50,546 bases of DNA from Methanomicrobiales archaeon (GCA_015660865.1 JACTUA010000008.1:1-50546); one strand, 5' to 3'. Positions 36,238-45,321 are shown, numbered from the stretch's first letter. Made by a program: numbers and translations. Notes: generated by a model not told the origin, from the letters alone.

Positions 36238-37134
36238 GTGCAGCATATCATCTCCATCAGGGATTTTTCGCGACGGGATCTCGACCATCTCCTCGACCGT
36301 GCCGAGGACTTCGCGGCCGGGGGGTATGACAGGAACCTCCTCGCAGGGAAGATCGTTGCCCTCCTCTTCTTCGAGCCATCGACCCGGACCCGCATGTCCT
36401 TTGCCTCAGCGATGGCACGCCTCGGGGGGGACAGCATCTCGGTCGATTCTGTCGAGGCCTCCTCCATCGCGAAGGGCGAGACCCTCGCCGACACGATCCG
36501 TGTCGTGAGCGGGTACACAGACGCTATCGTGCTCCGGCACCCCAAGGAGGGCGCGGCACGGCTCGCTTCCGAGTTCGCTACGGTGCCTGTGATCAACGCG
36601 GGCGACGGGGCGGGGCAGCACCCCTCCCAGACGCTCCTCGACCTCTATACCATCCGGAAGTCCATGGATATCGACGGCCTCGAGGTGGGGATCCTCGGGG
36701 ACCTGCGCTATGGCAGGACCGCCCACTCCCTCGCCTACGCCCTCTCCCTCTACCAGGTCACCCTTCATACTATCGCCCCCCGTGGGCTCGAGTTCCCCGA
36801 GGGGCTCAATCACGAGCTCCATGACCGGGGCATGGAGGTGAAGGCCCACCGCGATGTGAAAGAGATAATCCGCGACCTCGACGTCCTGTACATCACCCGG
36901 ATCCAGAAGGAGCGGTTCCCTGACCTCGGCTCCTACTACGATGTCGCCTCCAGCTACCGCATCACCCCCGAGACCCTCCAGGGGGTGAAGGACCGGCTCA
37001 TCCTCCTGCACCCCCTCCCCCGGGTGGACGAGATCGATCCCCGGGTGGACAGCACCCCCCATGCCCGCTACTTCGAGCAGTCCCGGAACGGCGTCCCCGT
37101 GCGGATGGCCCTTCTCTCGGAGGTGATGAGATGA
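36238..37134 (+). CDS. pyrB: Aspartate carbamoyltransferase catalytic subunit
   Basis: The 298-residue enzyme catalyses the first committed step of pyrimidine synthesis. The carbamoyl-phosphate loop FEPSTRTRMSFASAM, the HPKEGAA and the HPLPRVDEID motifs are present. The GTG start has GGGGTGAT just upstream. The gene overlaps pyrI by 4 bp. Confidence 0.95.
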   Translation: MQHIISIRDFSRRDLDHLLDRAEDFAAGGYDRNLLAGKIVALLFFEPSTRTRMSFASAMARLGGDSISVDSVEASSIAKGETLADTIRVVSGYTDAIVLRHPKEGAARLASEFATVPVINAGDGAGQHPSQTLLDLYTIRKSMDIDGLEVGILGDLRYGRTAHSLAYALSLYQVTLHTIAPRGLEFPEGLNHELHDRGMEVKAHRDVKEIIRDLDVLYITRIQKERFPDLGSYYDVASSYRITPETLQGVKDRLILLHPLPRVDEIDPRVDSTPHARYFEQSRNGVPVRMALLSEVMR

Positions 37135-37598
37135 CCCCGGGGGCTCAGAACCGGACGCTGCTCGTGAGCCAGATCAAGGACGGGACGGTCATCGACCATA
37201 TCACTGCAGGGGAGGCCCTGAACGTCCTCACGATACTCGGGATCGCAGGGACTACCACCGAGTCCCTCTCGATCGCGACAAACGTAGCAAGCGGCAGGGA
37301 GGGGAGGAAGGATATCGTGAAGATCGAGCGACGCGAGCTCAGGAAGGAGGAAGTGGACCGGATAGCGCTGATCGCCCCTCATGCCACCATCAATATCATC
37401 AGGGACTACGAGGTGGTCGAGAAGAAAGGGGTGACCATCCCCCGGGTCATCCGCGCCGTCGTGAAGTGCCCGAACCCGGGATGCATCTCCAATGCGAGCG
37501 AGCCCATCGAGTCTGCATTCGAGGTCCTCCCGAAGGGGCTCCACTGCCTCTACTGCGACTGGATGATCACGAAGGATATCGCGAGCCACATCATCTGA
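37131..37598 (+). CDS. pyrI: Aspartate carbamoyltransferase regulatory subunit
   Basis: A 155-residue protein with an N-terminal nucleotide-binding domain (VSQIKDGTVIDHI) and a C-terminal zinc domain with four cysteines in C-x4-C ... C-x2-C form (CPNPGC, HCLYC). It links CTP/ATP to PyrB activity. pyrG, which makes CTP, is also in the window. Its end overlaps the convergent coaD by 8 bp. Confidence 0.95.
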   Translation: MTPGAQNRTLLVSQIKDGTVIDHITAGEALNVLTILGIAGTTTESLSIATNVASGREGRKDIVKIERRELRKEEVDRIALIAPHATINIIRDYEVVEKKGVTIPRVIRAVVKCPNPGCISNASEPIESAFEVLPKGLHCLYCDWMITKDIASHII

Positions 37599-38049
37599 CG
37601 AGCCGCCCCTCCCGGTCGATCTCCCCGCGGTGGATCCGGGTGCTCGAGATCCACTTCCCATCATCGGCGAGCACGCAGGTGATCTGGTGGATGTCCACCT
37701 TCTTCTTCCCCCGGTCCTGCCGGAGCCGGTTGATCTCCATCCCCACCGGCAGGGTCTCCTCGGAGACCACGAGAGCATCAAAGTCCTCCTCAGGGGCAGG
37801 ACCATACCGGTCCCCCAGGGGCTCGATCCGGTACGCAGCCCGAAACTTCTTTCCCTTGATGAACCTCTCGAGCTCCCGCTTCCGTTCCCCGAACGGCCGG
37901 ACCGGGTGAGTCTTTCGACCGGCGAACTCGTCGGTCGTGAGCCCGATGACCACGCTCCCGCCCGTGCCAGCGAGCTCGAAGGAGCGTTCGAGGAGCTTGC
38001 GATGGCCCGCATGAAGCGGGTCGAAGGTCCCGCCCACCATAACCTTCAT
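37591..38049 (-). CDS. coaD: Pantetheine-phosphate adenylyltransferase (archaeal type)
   Basis: A 152-residue nucleotidyltransferase in CoA synthesis. The cytidylyltransferase-like motif GGTFDPLHAGH is at residues 6-16 and the KMSKS-equivalent SSTRI near residue 135. The start is ATG 38049, which yields the family N-terminus MKVMVGGTFD. A TATA-like AATAACC about 28 bp upstream suggests a leaderless mRNA. Confidence 0.9.
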   Translation of the reverse strand: MKVMVGGTFDPLHAGHRKLLERSFELAGTGGSVVIGLTTDEFAGRKTHPVRPFGERKRELERFIKGKKFRAAYRIEPLGDRYGPAPEEDFDALVVSEETLPVGMEINRLRQDRGKKKVDIHQITCVLADDGKWISSTRIHRGEIDREGRLVR

Positions 38050-38080
38050 TCGAGAGAAAATGTAACCTTTACTGGTTATT

Positions 38081-38569
38081 ATGGCTGGTGGTGGGACCGG
38101 GACCCCTGGATTCATCGCCCCGACGGCAACGGTCATCGGGGATGTCACGCTGGGGGAGGATACGGGCATCTGGTTCGGCGCGGTCATCAGGGGCGACAAG
38201 GACCGGATCGAGATCGGGACCGGTTCGAATATCCAGGACAATGCCGTCGTCCACACGAGCAGGGGCTATCCCGCCCTCATCGGGAAGGAGGTCTCGGTGG
38301 GCCACGGGGCCATCCTCCACGGGTGCACCATCAGCGACCGGGTCCTCGTCGGCATGGGCGCGATCGTCATGAACGGTGCGAAGATCGGGGAGGACAGCAT
38401 CATCGCCGCGGGAGCCGTGGTCACCGAGGGTTCCCTGATCCCCCCGGGATCGGTCGTGGTGGGGGTCCCTGCAAAGGTCGTGAAGCAGGCGAGCCCCGAA
38501 CAGAAGGAAGGGATCAGGAGGAACGCCGAGAGCTACATCGCCCTCGCGAGGGACTACCGGCATGGTTGA
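38081..38569 (+). CDS. Gamma carbonic anhydrase-like hexapeptide-repeat protein
   Basis: A 162-residue left-handed beta-helix protein with imperfect hexapeptide repeats. Metal-binding histidines are placed as in Cam/gamma-CA proteins (NAVVHTS, VGHGAILHGC). The proton-shuttle Glu loop of Methanosarcina Cam is short or absent, so activity is uncertain. It overlaps the HdrA-like gene by 8 bp. Confidence 0.85.
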   Translation: MAGGGTGTPGFIAPTATVIGDVTLGEDTGIWFGAVIRGDKDRIEIGTGSNIQDNAVVHTSRGYPALIGKEVSVGHGAILHGCTISDRVLVGMGAIVMNGAKIGEDSIIAAGAVVTEGSLIPPGSVVVGVPAKVVKQASPEQKEGIRRNAESYIALARDYRHG

Positions 38570-39833
38570 GGTCGCCGTCATCGGAGGAGGGATCGCGGGA
38601 ATCCAGGCGGCCCTCGAGATCGCGGACCACGGGATCCGGGTCCATCTCATCGAGCGGGAGCCCTCCATCGGGGGGCACATGGCCCAGCTCGACAAGACCT
38701 TCCCGACGAACGACTGCTCGATGTGCATCCTCTCGCCGAAGATGAACGACGTCGCCCGGCACCCCCTGATCGTTCTTCACACCTGCACCGAGGTCACCTC
38801 GGTCGAGGGAGAGCCAGGCAGCTACCGGCTCACCCTCGTGGCTAAGCCCCGGTTCATCGACAGCGAGCTCTGCAACGGGTGCGGCGAGTGCGTCATTATC
38901 TGCCCGGTGGAGGTCTACAACCGGTTCGACGCCGGGATCGGGGTCCGGAAGGCCATCTACAAGCCCCACTCGCAGGCGGTCCCCGACCTGGTGATCAAGG
39001 ACGCGGAGCACTGTATCGAGTGCGGGCTCTGTTACGACGTCTGCGACCTGGATGCCATCCGCAAAGAGGAGGAGGAGAGGACATTCGAGATCGAAGTGGC
39101 GAGCATCGTCATCGCCACGGGGTACTCGGTCTTCGATGCCCGGAAGAAGGGGGGGCTCGGTTACCTGACCGTCCCCGATGTCATCACGAGCCTCGAACTC
39201 GAGCGGATGATCAATGCGGGCGGGCCTACAGGGGGTAAGGTCGTCCGCCTCTCCACGGGGAGGGTTCCGAAGAGTGTGGTCTTTGTCCAGTGCGTCGGCT
39301 CACGCGACACCTCGATCGACCGGCCCTGGTGCTCCTGCGTCTGCTGCATGGCGGCCATCAAGAACGCCATTCTCCTCAAAGAGAAGGACCCGGGGATGGA
39401 GGTGACCATCTGCCACAACGATATCCGCGCATACGGGAAGGGCTACGAGGAGTACTTCAACCGTGCCGAGCGGATGGGGGTCCGGTTCCTGAAAGGGCTC
39501 CCGGGCGAGGTCTGGTCCGATGGCAGGGGCCCAGCCCTCCAGGTGGAGAACACCGAGACCCAGAAGATCGAGATCCTCCACCCTGACCTGGTCATCCTCT
39601 CGGTCGGAATCGGGCCCGGGGAGGGAACCTGCCAGGTGGCCGGAATCCTCGGGATCCCGCTGGAGAAGTCGGGGTTCGCGCGCCCTCTCGACGACAAGCT
39701 CGGGCCGTTCCTCACAAGAAGGCCCGGGATCTACCTCGCTGGCACCGCGACAGCCCCCAGGGACATCCCTGACTCGGTGGCGATGGGCGGCGCCGCGGCC
39801 ATGCGGGCCTTCACCGACACCCTCAGGGAGTGA
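38562..39833 (+). CDS. Short HdrA-family FAD/iron-sulfur protein
   Basis: A 423-residue flavoprotein. FAD site GGGIAGIQAALE; HdrA-type ligands C52/C55 in DCSMC; two ferredoxin-like clusters, C104-x2-C-x2-C-x3-C and C151-x2-C-x2-C-x3-C; then CVGSRD and CSCVCC, the HdrA-specific segment. Canonical HdrA of heterodisulfide reductase is about 650 residues; this one lacks the extra N-terminal domain and the C-terminal ferredoxin. No hdrB, hdrC or mvhD accompanies it. Electron bifurcation or redox docking is possible but unproved. Confidence 0.82.
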   Translation: MVEVAVIGGGIAGIQAALEIADHGIRVHLIEREPSIGGHMAQLDKTFPTNDCSMCILSPKMNDVARHPLIVLHTCTEVTSVEGEPGSYRLTLVAKPRFIDSELCNGCGECVIICPVEVYNRFDAGIGVRKAIYKPHSQAVPDLVIKDAEHCIECGLCYDVCDLDAIRKEEEERTFEIEVASIVIATGYSVFDARKKGGLGYLTVPDVITSLELERMINAGGPTGGKVVRLSTGRVPKSVVFVQCVGSRDTSIDRPWCSCVCCMAAIKNAILLKEKDPGMEVTICHNDIRAYGKGYEEYFNRAERMGVRFLKGLPGEVWSDGRGPALQVENTETQKIEILHPDLVILSVGIGPGEGTCQVAGILGIPLEKSGFARPLDDKLGPFLTRRPGIYLAGTATAPRDIPDSVAMGGAAAMRAFTDTLRE

Positions 39834-39837
39834 CACC

Positions 39838-40875
39838 ATGCCCGATACGCCGGAACCAACCATATCCTGGGACAGGGGATCGGGAACCATCCGGTTCATC
39901 GACCAGACCCTCCTTCCCGAACGCTGCGAAGTCGTCTCCTGCGGGACCGTGGAACGGCTCATCCTTGCCATCTCGCGCCTCGAGGTGCGGGGAGCACCTG
40001 CTCTCGGCGTTGCGGGAGGGATGGGCGTAGCCCTTGCCGCCGGAAAGTGCAGGGCAGCCACGAGGGATGCTTTTCTCCGGGAGGTGGAGGGGGCGGCAGC
40101 CCGCATCGCCGCCACGCGCCCCACCGCGGTGAACCTCTCATGGGGGGTCAACCGGGTCCTCGCCCGCGTGACCGAAGCGGCGGATCCCGCTGAGGCGAGG
40201 AGGATTGCGGTCATGGAGGCAGTGACGATGGCGGAAGAGGACCGTGCGACCTGCATGAGGATTGGCGATAACGGGGTTCCCCTTGTCCCTGACGGGGCAA
40301 CGATCCTCACCCACTGCAATGCCGGGGCCCTTGCATGCACCGAATGGGGCACAGCCCTCGGCGTTGTCCGTTCCGCCGCCCGGGCCGGCAAACGGGTGAA
40401 GGTCATCGCCTGTGAGACGAGGCCCCTCTTCCAGGGATCGAGGCTCACGGCCTGGGAGCTATCCCGCGACGGGATCGACGTGACCGTAATCCCCGACGGG
40501 AGCGCCGCATACCTCATGCGAAGGGGCGAGATACATCTCGTCCTGGTGGGCGCTGACCGGATCACCCGGGACGCAGTCTTCAACAAGATCGGCACCTACA
40601 TGCACGCCGTCTGTGCCCGGCACCATCGCATCCCCTTCTATGTCGCCGCACCCCGTTCGACCTTTGACCTCCGCTCGGGCGAGGACGGTGTAACCATCGA
40701 GGAACGGGAGAGGAGCGAGGTGAGCCGGTGCGGCGGGCGCACCCTGGTCCCGGATGAGGCACGGGTGAAGAACCTCGCTTTCGACGCAACCCCCCTCTCC
40801 CTGGTCTCGGCGATTATCACCGAGGAAGGGGTGCTCCGGCCCCCCTACCGCATCGGCAGCCCGGCATCCACCTGA
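39838..40875 (+). CDS. mtnA: S-methyl-5-thioribose-1-phosphate isomerase
   Basis: A 345-residue eIF2B-like isomerase. The catalytic Cys lies in HCNAGALA and the catalytic Asp in GADRI. RGAPALGVAGG is the family's phosphate-binding loop. It serves methionine salvage, and in methanogens also handles 5-deoxyribose 1-phosphate from 5'-deoxyadenosine. It follows the HdrA-like gene by 4 bp. Confidence 0.9.
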   Translation: MPDTPEPTISWDRGSGTIRFIDQTLLPERCEVVSCGTVERLILAISRLEVRGAPALGVAGGMGVALAAGKCRAATRDAFLREVEGAAARIAATRPTAVNLSWGVNRVLARVTEAADPAEARRIAVMEAVTMAEEDRATCMRIGDNGVPLVPDGATILTHCNAGALACTEWGTALGVVRSAARAGKRVKVIACETRPLFQGSRLTAWELSRDGIDVTVIPDGSAAYLMRRGEIHLVLVGADRITRDAVFNKIGTYMHAVCARHHRIPFYVAAPRSTFDLRSGEDGVTIEERERSEVSRCGGRTLVPDEARVKNLAFDATPLSLVSAIITEEGVLRPPYRIGSPAST

Positions 40876-40890
40876 TCGCGCCGGGATGAA

Positions 40891-40898
40891 GTATATCT
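40891..40898 (+). promoter_or_regulatory. TATA box of the DUF116 gene
   Basis: GTATATCT is centred about 32 bp upstream of the ATG at 40927. The predicted leader is only a few bases and lacks a ribosome site. Confidence 0.5.
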
Positions 40899-40926
40899 CC
40901 TGAACCAGCAGATATTCTCGTAAAAC

Positions 40927-41628
40927 ATGCTTTTTGACAGTCCCCTCTGGAACAACACCATGATCCTCCTCGGCGAGGCAACGGTCCTCGTCGTGGTATT
41001 CCTCGTCGCGATGGCCCTCATCCTCCTCGTCATCGCCCTCGTCTCGGTGAGGAACGGGCACCTCTACCTCCCGAGGATCATGAAACCCTGGTTCTTCCTC
41101 CTCGAGGGGCTCGTGAAGGCCATCTGCCGGTTCTTCGGCCTGGACGACCGGGACCTCATCTCCTTCTCCATCAAGCTCCAGAACTCGATGAACAAGAAGT
41201 CCTTCGAGGGCGTGCCGGTGGAGAAGCGGGCCATCTTCCTCCCCCAGTGCCTCCGTTCGGCCCGCTGCCCGGCGAACCTCACACCGGAGGGGATCTGGTG
41301 CCAGGGGTGCGGCCTCTGCACCACCGGCGAGGCGATCCGGGAACTCCTCAGGATGGGCTACCGGGTCTTCATCGTCCCCGGGTCGAGCTTCATAAAAAGG
41401 ATGGTGAAGAAGTACCGCCCCGAGGGGATCATCGGGGTGGGCTGCACCCTGGAGGTAAAGGAAGGGCTCGACCTGTGCGACCAGCTCGGCATCCCGGGGA
41501 TGGGCGTCGTTACCCTGAAGGACGGGTGCGTGGAGACCTGCGTGAACTGGAACGAGGTCCTCGAGGTTGCGTCCCTCGGGCTCGCCCCTTCCTCAGGCCC
41601 CGACGACCTTCACCTTCCTTCCGAGTAG
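40927..41628 (+). CDS. DUF116 domain membrane-anchored protein
   Basis: The 233-residue protein has one or two N-terminal transmembrane helices (about 13-45) and a soluble Cys-rich domain. FLPQCLRSARCP, CQGCGLC and GCTLEVKEGLDLCDQLG hold at least nine cysteines, suggesting a metal or Fe-S site on the cytoplasmic side. DUF116 is widespread in methanogens and of unknown function. Its end overlaps the convergent bactofilin-like gene by 36 bp. Confidence 0.82.
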   Translation: MLFDSPLWNNTMILLGEATVLVVVFLVAMALILLVIALVSVRNGHLYLPRIMKPWFFLLEGLVKAICRFFGLDDRDLISFSIKLQNSMNKKSFEGVPVEKRAIFLPQCLRSARCPANLTPEGIWCQGCGLCTTGEAIRELLRMGYRVFIVPGSSFIKRMVKKYRPEGIIGVGCTLEVKEGLDLCDQLGIPGMGVVTLKDGCVETCVNWNEVLEVASLGLAPSSGPDDLHLPSE

Positions 41629-42015
41629 CCTCCCGCTCTCCACCCTCCCCTGGACAAGGATGGTCCTCCCGCTCACCACGTCCCCCACCCTGACCCCGGG
41701 CCGCAGCTTCACATCCCGTGCAGCCCGGATCATGCCGATTGCCGCTCCATCGCAGACCATGACGTCGCCGACCGCGACAAGAGGTCCCCGGATCCGCGCA
41801 TGATCCCCGACGATGGCGTTCCCGCACCAGACCCCCGCCGCAACCGTTGAGTAAGGGCCCAGGGTGAGATCCCCCTCCACGACAAGCCGGCCCCAGAAAT
41901 GGGTGTTCCGGGGCACGAGGAGGTCGCCGTCGATATAGACGTTCCCCTCGAAGTAGGCCCTCTTCGGCACGATGAAGGTATCGTTCCACCGGTAGATCTT
42001 CACGGTCCCCACCAT
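41593..42015 (-). CDS. Bactofilin-like polymer-forming protein
   Basis: A 140-residue beta-helix protein with repeating strands of about 15-18 residues (FEGNVYIDGDLLV, FWGRLVVEGDLTLG and IRGPLVAVGDVMV), the pattern of the polymer-forming cytoskeletal/bactofilin family. Such proteins assemble filaments or scaffold cell-surface polymers. It is followed upstream by the lipid prenyltransferase (4-bp gap), so both are probably co-transcribed. Confidence 0.75.
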   Translation of the reverse strand: MVGTVKIYRWNDTFIVPKRAYFEGNVYIDGDLLVPRNTHFWGRLVVEGDLTLGPYSTVAAGVWCGNAIVGDHARIRGPLVAVGDVMVCDGAAIGMIRAARDVKLRPGVRVGDVVSGRTILVQGRVESGRLLGRKVKVVGA

Positions 42016-42019
42016 CTTT

Positions 42020-42886
42020 TCAGGATACCGGGATATGAAGGTTCCCGGAAAGGATGGCAGCTCCCGTGATAACCGCGAGAGCCAGGTACATCCCTGCCTT
42101 CAGGATACTCGTCGACAGGGAACTCCGGACGCATTCGGGTGTTCTGCACCGGAGGGCACGCGCCGCCCCGAAGAGGATCACAACGTCCGCTGCTCCTATC
42201 CCGACAAGGTAAGCCGGTCCCCACCACGGGACGACAGGGAGAAGGGAGACAGCGATTGCCCCAAGGGCGCAGGCATAGGCAAATACCCCTGTCTTCTTCA
42301 CCCCGGCCACGATGGGAACGGTCCGGGCGCCTGCCGCACTGTCGCCTTCAACATCCTCCGCATCCTTCAGGAGCTCGCGGGAGAGCATCGCAAGGAAGGT
42401 GATCCCTGCGAGGGGCAGGGTCCTCTCCATGGCCATGAGGCCGGCCAGGGCTCCGCCGAAGGGGTAGATGCTCGCCGAGAGGTAGGAGACCGCCACGTTC
42501 CCCCAGAGGGCCGTCCGCTTCAGGGTGCGTGGATAGGAGAGGAGGAGGGCGGAGTTCGCGACCGCGATGATGACGCAGGGGAGACCCGCGGGTATGGTGA
42601 GGACGAGGCCGGCTGCAAAGAGGGATGCGGCAAGGATACCCGCCGCCTCCGGGGTCACCTTCCCCGAAGGGAGGGGGCGCTGCGGGCGGTTGATCCGGTC
42701 GATCGCAAGGTCGCAGAGGTCATTGAAGACGTTCCCCCCCGCGGTGATGGAGAAGACGATGGGGACGAGGAGGAGTGAGATCGGCGCAAGGGATCCCGTG
42801 GCAACGATGTACCCGAGGAGAGCCGCGAGGCCGGCCACCAGGGAGTTCACCGGCCGCGTGATGCTGAGGAGGCCCGCGACGGTCAT
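42020..42886 (-). CDS. Digeranylgeranylglyceryl phosphate synthase (UbiA family)
   Basis: A 288-residue intramembrane prenyltransferase. The Mg-binding motif NDLCDLAIDRINRP (N-D-x2-D-x3-D) and a second acidic motif KDAEDVEGD are intact, with about eight helices. This enzyme adds the second geranylgeranyl chain in archaeal membrane-lipid synthesis, fitting the archaetidylinositol gene at 2.7 kb. The start ATG 42886 lacks a ribosome site and probably gives a leaderless mRNA. Confidence 0.88.
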   Translation of the reverse strand: MTVAGLLSITRPVNSLVAGLAALLGYIVATGSLAPISLLLVPIVFSITAGGNVFNDLCDLAIDRINRPQRPLPSGKVTPEAAGILAASLFAAGLVLTIPAGLPCVIIAVANSALLLSYPRTLKRTALWGNVAVSYLSASIYPFGGALAGLMAMERTLPLAGITFLAMLSRELLKDAEDVEGDSAAGARTVPIVAGVKKTGVFAYACALGAIAVSLLPVVPWWGPAYLVGIGAADVVILFGAARALRCRTPECVRSSLSTSILKAGMYLALAVITGAAILSGNLHIPVS

Positions 42887-43335
42887 GGAATAAAAGATCT
42901 TTGAACTGGCAGGGTATTCAAGGCATGGGTTTGGATGGAGAGGCTGTCGAGGAGGTCCCGAAGGGAGGCTGATTGACCGGGAATCACCCTCTTGGGGGGT
43001 CAATTCGGTCCCGGCCCTCCGCCGTGAGCCGTTCGAAAAATTCGACTCTCAAGGGAATCGGTCATTCGTGGACGCTCCTGGGGGCGTCGCCTCCGGCTCG
43101 CCCCCGCCGCTGCGGCGTCCCCCTCCGTGAGGATAGGACCTTTATATCGCAAAGAAACCGCCTTCCAGATATTCCGGGACACTACAGGGGGTGCCCGCGG
43201 CGGGGGCGGAAGTCCCCCAAGAGCCCAATAGTAACAAATTCTCTAAAACCGTGTGGGAGCGATTCCACAACAATTCCGAATCAGTGGGCGTCCTCTGGAA
43301 TTTCATGAGGATAGGCCCGAATACGAAAAGATCTA
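42887..43335. other. 449-bp intergenic region rich in hairpins; possible small RNA
   Basis: No convincing coding frame is visible. Stems include ATTGACC/GGTCAAT (42972-43004), TCGAA/TTCGA, and GC-rich GACGC/GCGTC near 43070-43090. A plus-strand TATA box (TTTATATC, about 43140-43147) is followed by a GGGGG...CCCCC stem near 43190-43220. Gene order on both sides is minus strand, so the plus-strand TATA does not serve a neighbouring coding sequence. Confidence 0.5.
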
Positions 43336-45321
43336 TTATTCTTCGGCCTGGACGGGGAGGATCACCGTCGTTATCCCGCTGAACTGGAGATTGCGCTGGA
43401 TGGCAAACGCGGTCTCGTTGTGGAGTACCTTGTGGAAGGGGCTCTCGTGCCGGAAGACTACCTGGCCGGTGTAGAAGGTCGAGTTGGGGAACTCCTTTGC
43501 GATCGACTGGCAGAGGGTGACAGCCGTCTCTACGACGTCCGTCCCGGTCGCGGTGCGGCAGTCTGCTGCAAATCCCAGGGTCCGGGCGAGGTCCACGTAC
43601 TTCTGGAGACCTGCCTGCACCGACTCCTCGAGGGCCTTCACCTCTCCCGCCCCCTTGAAGGAACCCGAGTCCACGACCGCGACCGAGACGAAGATGAAGT
43701 TCTCGTAGAGGTTGGGGAAGCTCTTGATGATGGAGTAGAAGGTATGGAGCCCGAAGCCGTTGAAGCCCGTGACGAGCTGGACGGCGGTCATCTTCCTTGG
43801 ATCAGGGGGATCCATGTTCACCGTGCCTGCCGAAGGGACGTTGTTTAAATGGTAATCGAGCTTGTGAATCCCGACGGTCACCTCCCGGTAGTGCCTCCTG
43901 ATGAGGAAACAGATCCCGATCACACAGGCCGTGATGAGCAGGGTGAGCCAGCCTCCCTCGGTGAACTTCTCGAAGATCGTGATGGAGAGGATGGTAGAAC
44001 AGAGGATGAGACCGGTCAGGTGGATACTGATGTGCCGCTTCCAGAGGGGATCCTCCCTCCTCCGGGTGAAGAAGAAGCGGGACATCCCGAACTCCGAGAG
44101 GGAGAAGGTGATGAAGACGTTGATGGCGTACATGACCACGAGGACGGTGACCGCCCCCCGGGCATAGACGAGGAGGACGAGGGCCGCGCTGCCCATGAGG
44201 AGGATCCCGTCCTGCATGGTGAGCCGTTCGGAGAGGGATGCGAACCTGCGGGGAAACCATGAGTCGATCGCCATGTTCGCCATCACCCGGGGACCGTCGA
44301 TGAATCCCGTCTGGGCCGCGACCATGAGGAGCGCCCCCTCGGAGAAGATGGTGATAAACGCGAGGAGCCCCCCGAAGGACCATCCCGAGAAGACGAGATC
44401 CGCGAGGACCGCGTTCAGGGTCTTCCCCGGGACGGGGACGACATGCCAGAGGAGGTAGCAGAAGAAGAGGCTACCGGCGACGATGGCGAGGGAGGAGGCC
44501 ATGTAGGCCATGGTCCGCTTCCCTGTCTGGACCCTCGGCTCGCGCATGATCTGGAGGCCGTTTGCGACCGCCTCGATACCGGTGTAGGTCCCTGCACCCA
44601 GGGAGTAGGACCGGAAGAAGATGGCAAGGATCCCGATGAGGCCGATGGCAGAGAGGTCGGTGGCAAGGTTCGCCTGGATTCCGGATGACACCGCCCCGAA
44701 CCCCGAGATATGGGCGATGATGCCGTACCCGAGGAGGAGGGCATGGGTGGCGATGAAGACGAGGAAAATAGGCGCGAGGACCATCACCGACTCCTTCACC
44801 CCTCTCAGGTTGAGGATGATCAGGAGGAGCACGAGGAAGACAGCGAAGACTAGCTTGAACCGCTGGAACTCGGGCGGGACGAAGCTGAAGAGGGCCTCTG
44901 CACACGCAGCGATGGAGACGGTGATGGTGAGCATGTAGTCCACGAGGAGAGCGGAACCGGATACGACGCCGGCCTCCTCCCCGATGGTGTGGGTAGCCAC
45001 GATGTAGCCGCCTCCACCGCTCGGGAAGTGCTCGATGATCCGCGAGTACGCGTACGAGATGATGAAGACGGTGAGGGCGGTGGCAAAAGCGAGAAAGAGG
45101 GCGAGATAGAGATGGCTCCCGAGGGCCATGAAGGCCTCGGCAGGGCCGTAGGATGACGAGGAGAGCCCGTCCGCCCCGAGCCCGATCCAGGCGAGGATCG
45201 GGATGAGGGCGATCTTGTGGAAGAGGGAGGGATCCGCGATATTCCGCTTCGCTCCGATGACCGCGTGGCGGATCCTGGAAGGGATGCGCTCCTTTTCCTG
45301 CTCGTCGTTCTCTGGGGTCAA
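43336..45321 (-). CDS. APC-superfamily permease, KimA-like (possible potassium importer)
   Basis: A 661-residue protein with about twelve transmembrane helices (residues 35-480) and a soluble C-terminal domain (about 490-661). The N-terminal run GADGLSSSSYGPAEAF, then FPSGGGGYIVATHTIGEEAGVVSGSALLVDYMLTI, resembles KimA/YdaO potassium importers more than amino-acid permeases. Ion versus amino-acid specificity cannot be settled from sequence. It is a single-gene unit; the hairpin-rich intergenic region lies beyond its 3' end. Confidence 0.8.
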   Translation of the reverse strand: MTPENDEQEKERIPSRIRHAVIGAKRNIADPSLFHKIALIPILAWIGLGADGLSSSSYGPAEAFMALGSHLYLALFLAFATALTVFIISYAYSRIIEHFPSGGGGYIVATHTIGEEAGVVSGSALLVDYMLTITVSIAACAEALFSFVPPEFQRFKLVFAVFLVLLLIILNLRGVKESVMVLAPIFLVFIATHALLLGYGIIAHISGFGAVSSGIQANLATDLSAIGLIGILAIFFRSYSLGAGTYTGIEAVANGLQIMREPRVQTGKRTMAYMASSLAIVAGSLFFCYLLWHVVPVPGKTLNAVLADLVFSGWSFGGLLAFITIFSEGALLMVAAQTGFIDGPRVMANMAIDSWFPRRFASLSERLTMQDGILLMGSAALVLLVYARGAVTVLVVMYAINVFITFSLSEFGMSRFFFTRRREDPLWKRHISIHLTGLILCSTILSITIFEKFTEGGWLTLLITACVIGICFLIRRHYREVTVGIHKLDYHLNNVPSAGTVNMDPPDPRKMTAVQLVTGFNGFGLHTFYSIIKSFPNLYENFIFVSVAVVDSGSFKGAGEVKALEESVQAGLQKYVDLARTLGFAADCRTATGTDVVETAVTLCQSIAKEFPNSTFYTGQVVFRHESPFHKVLHNETAFAIQRNLQFSGITTVILPVQAEE

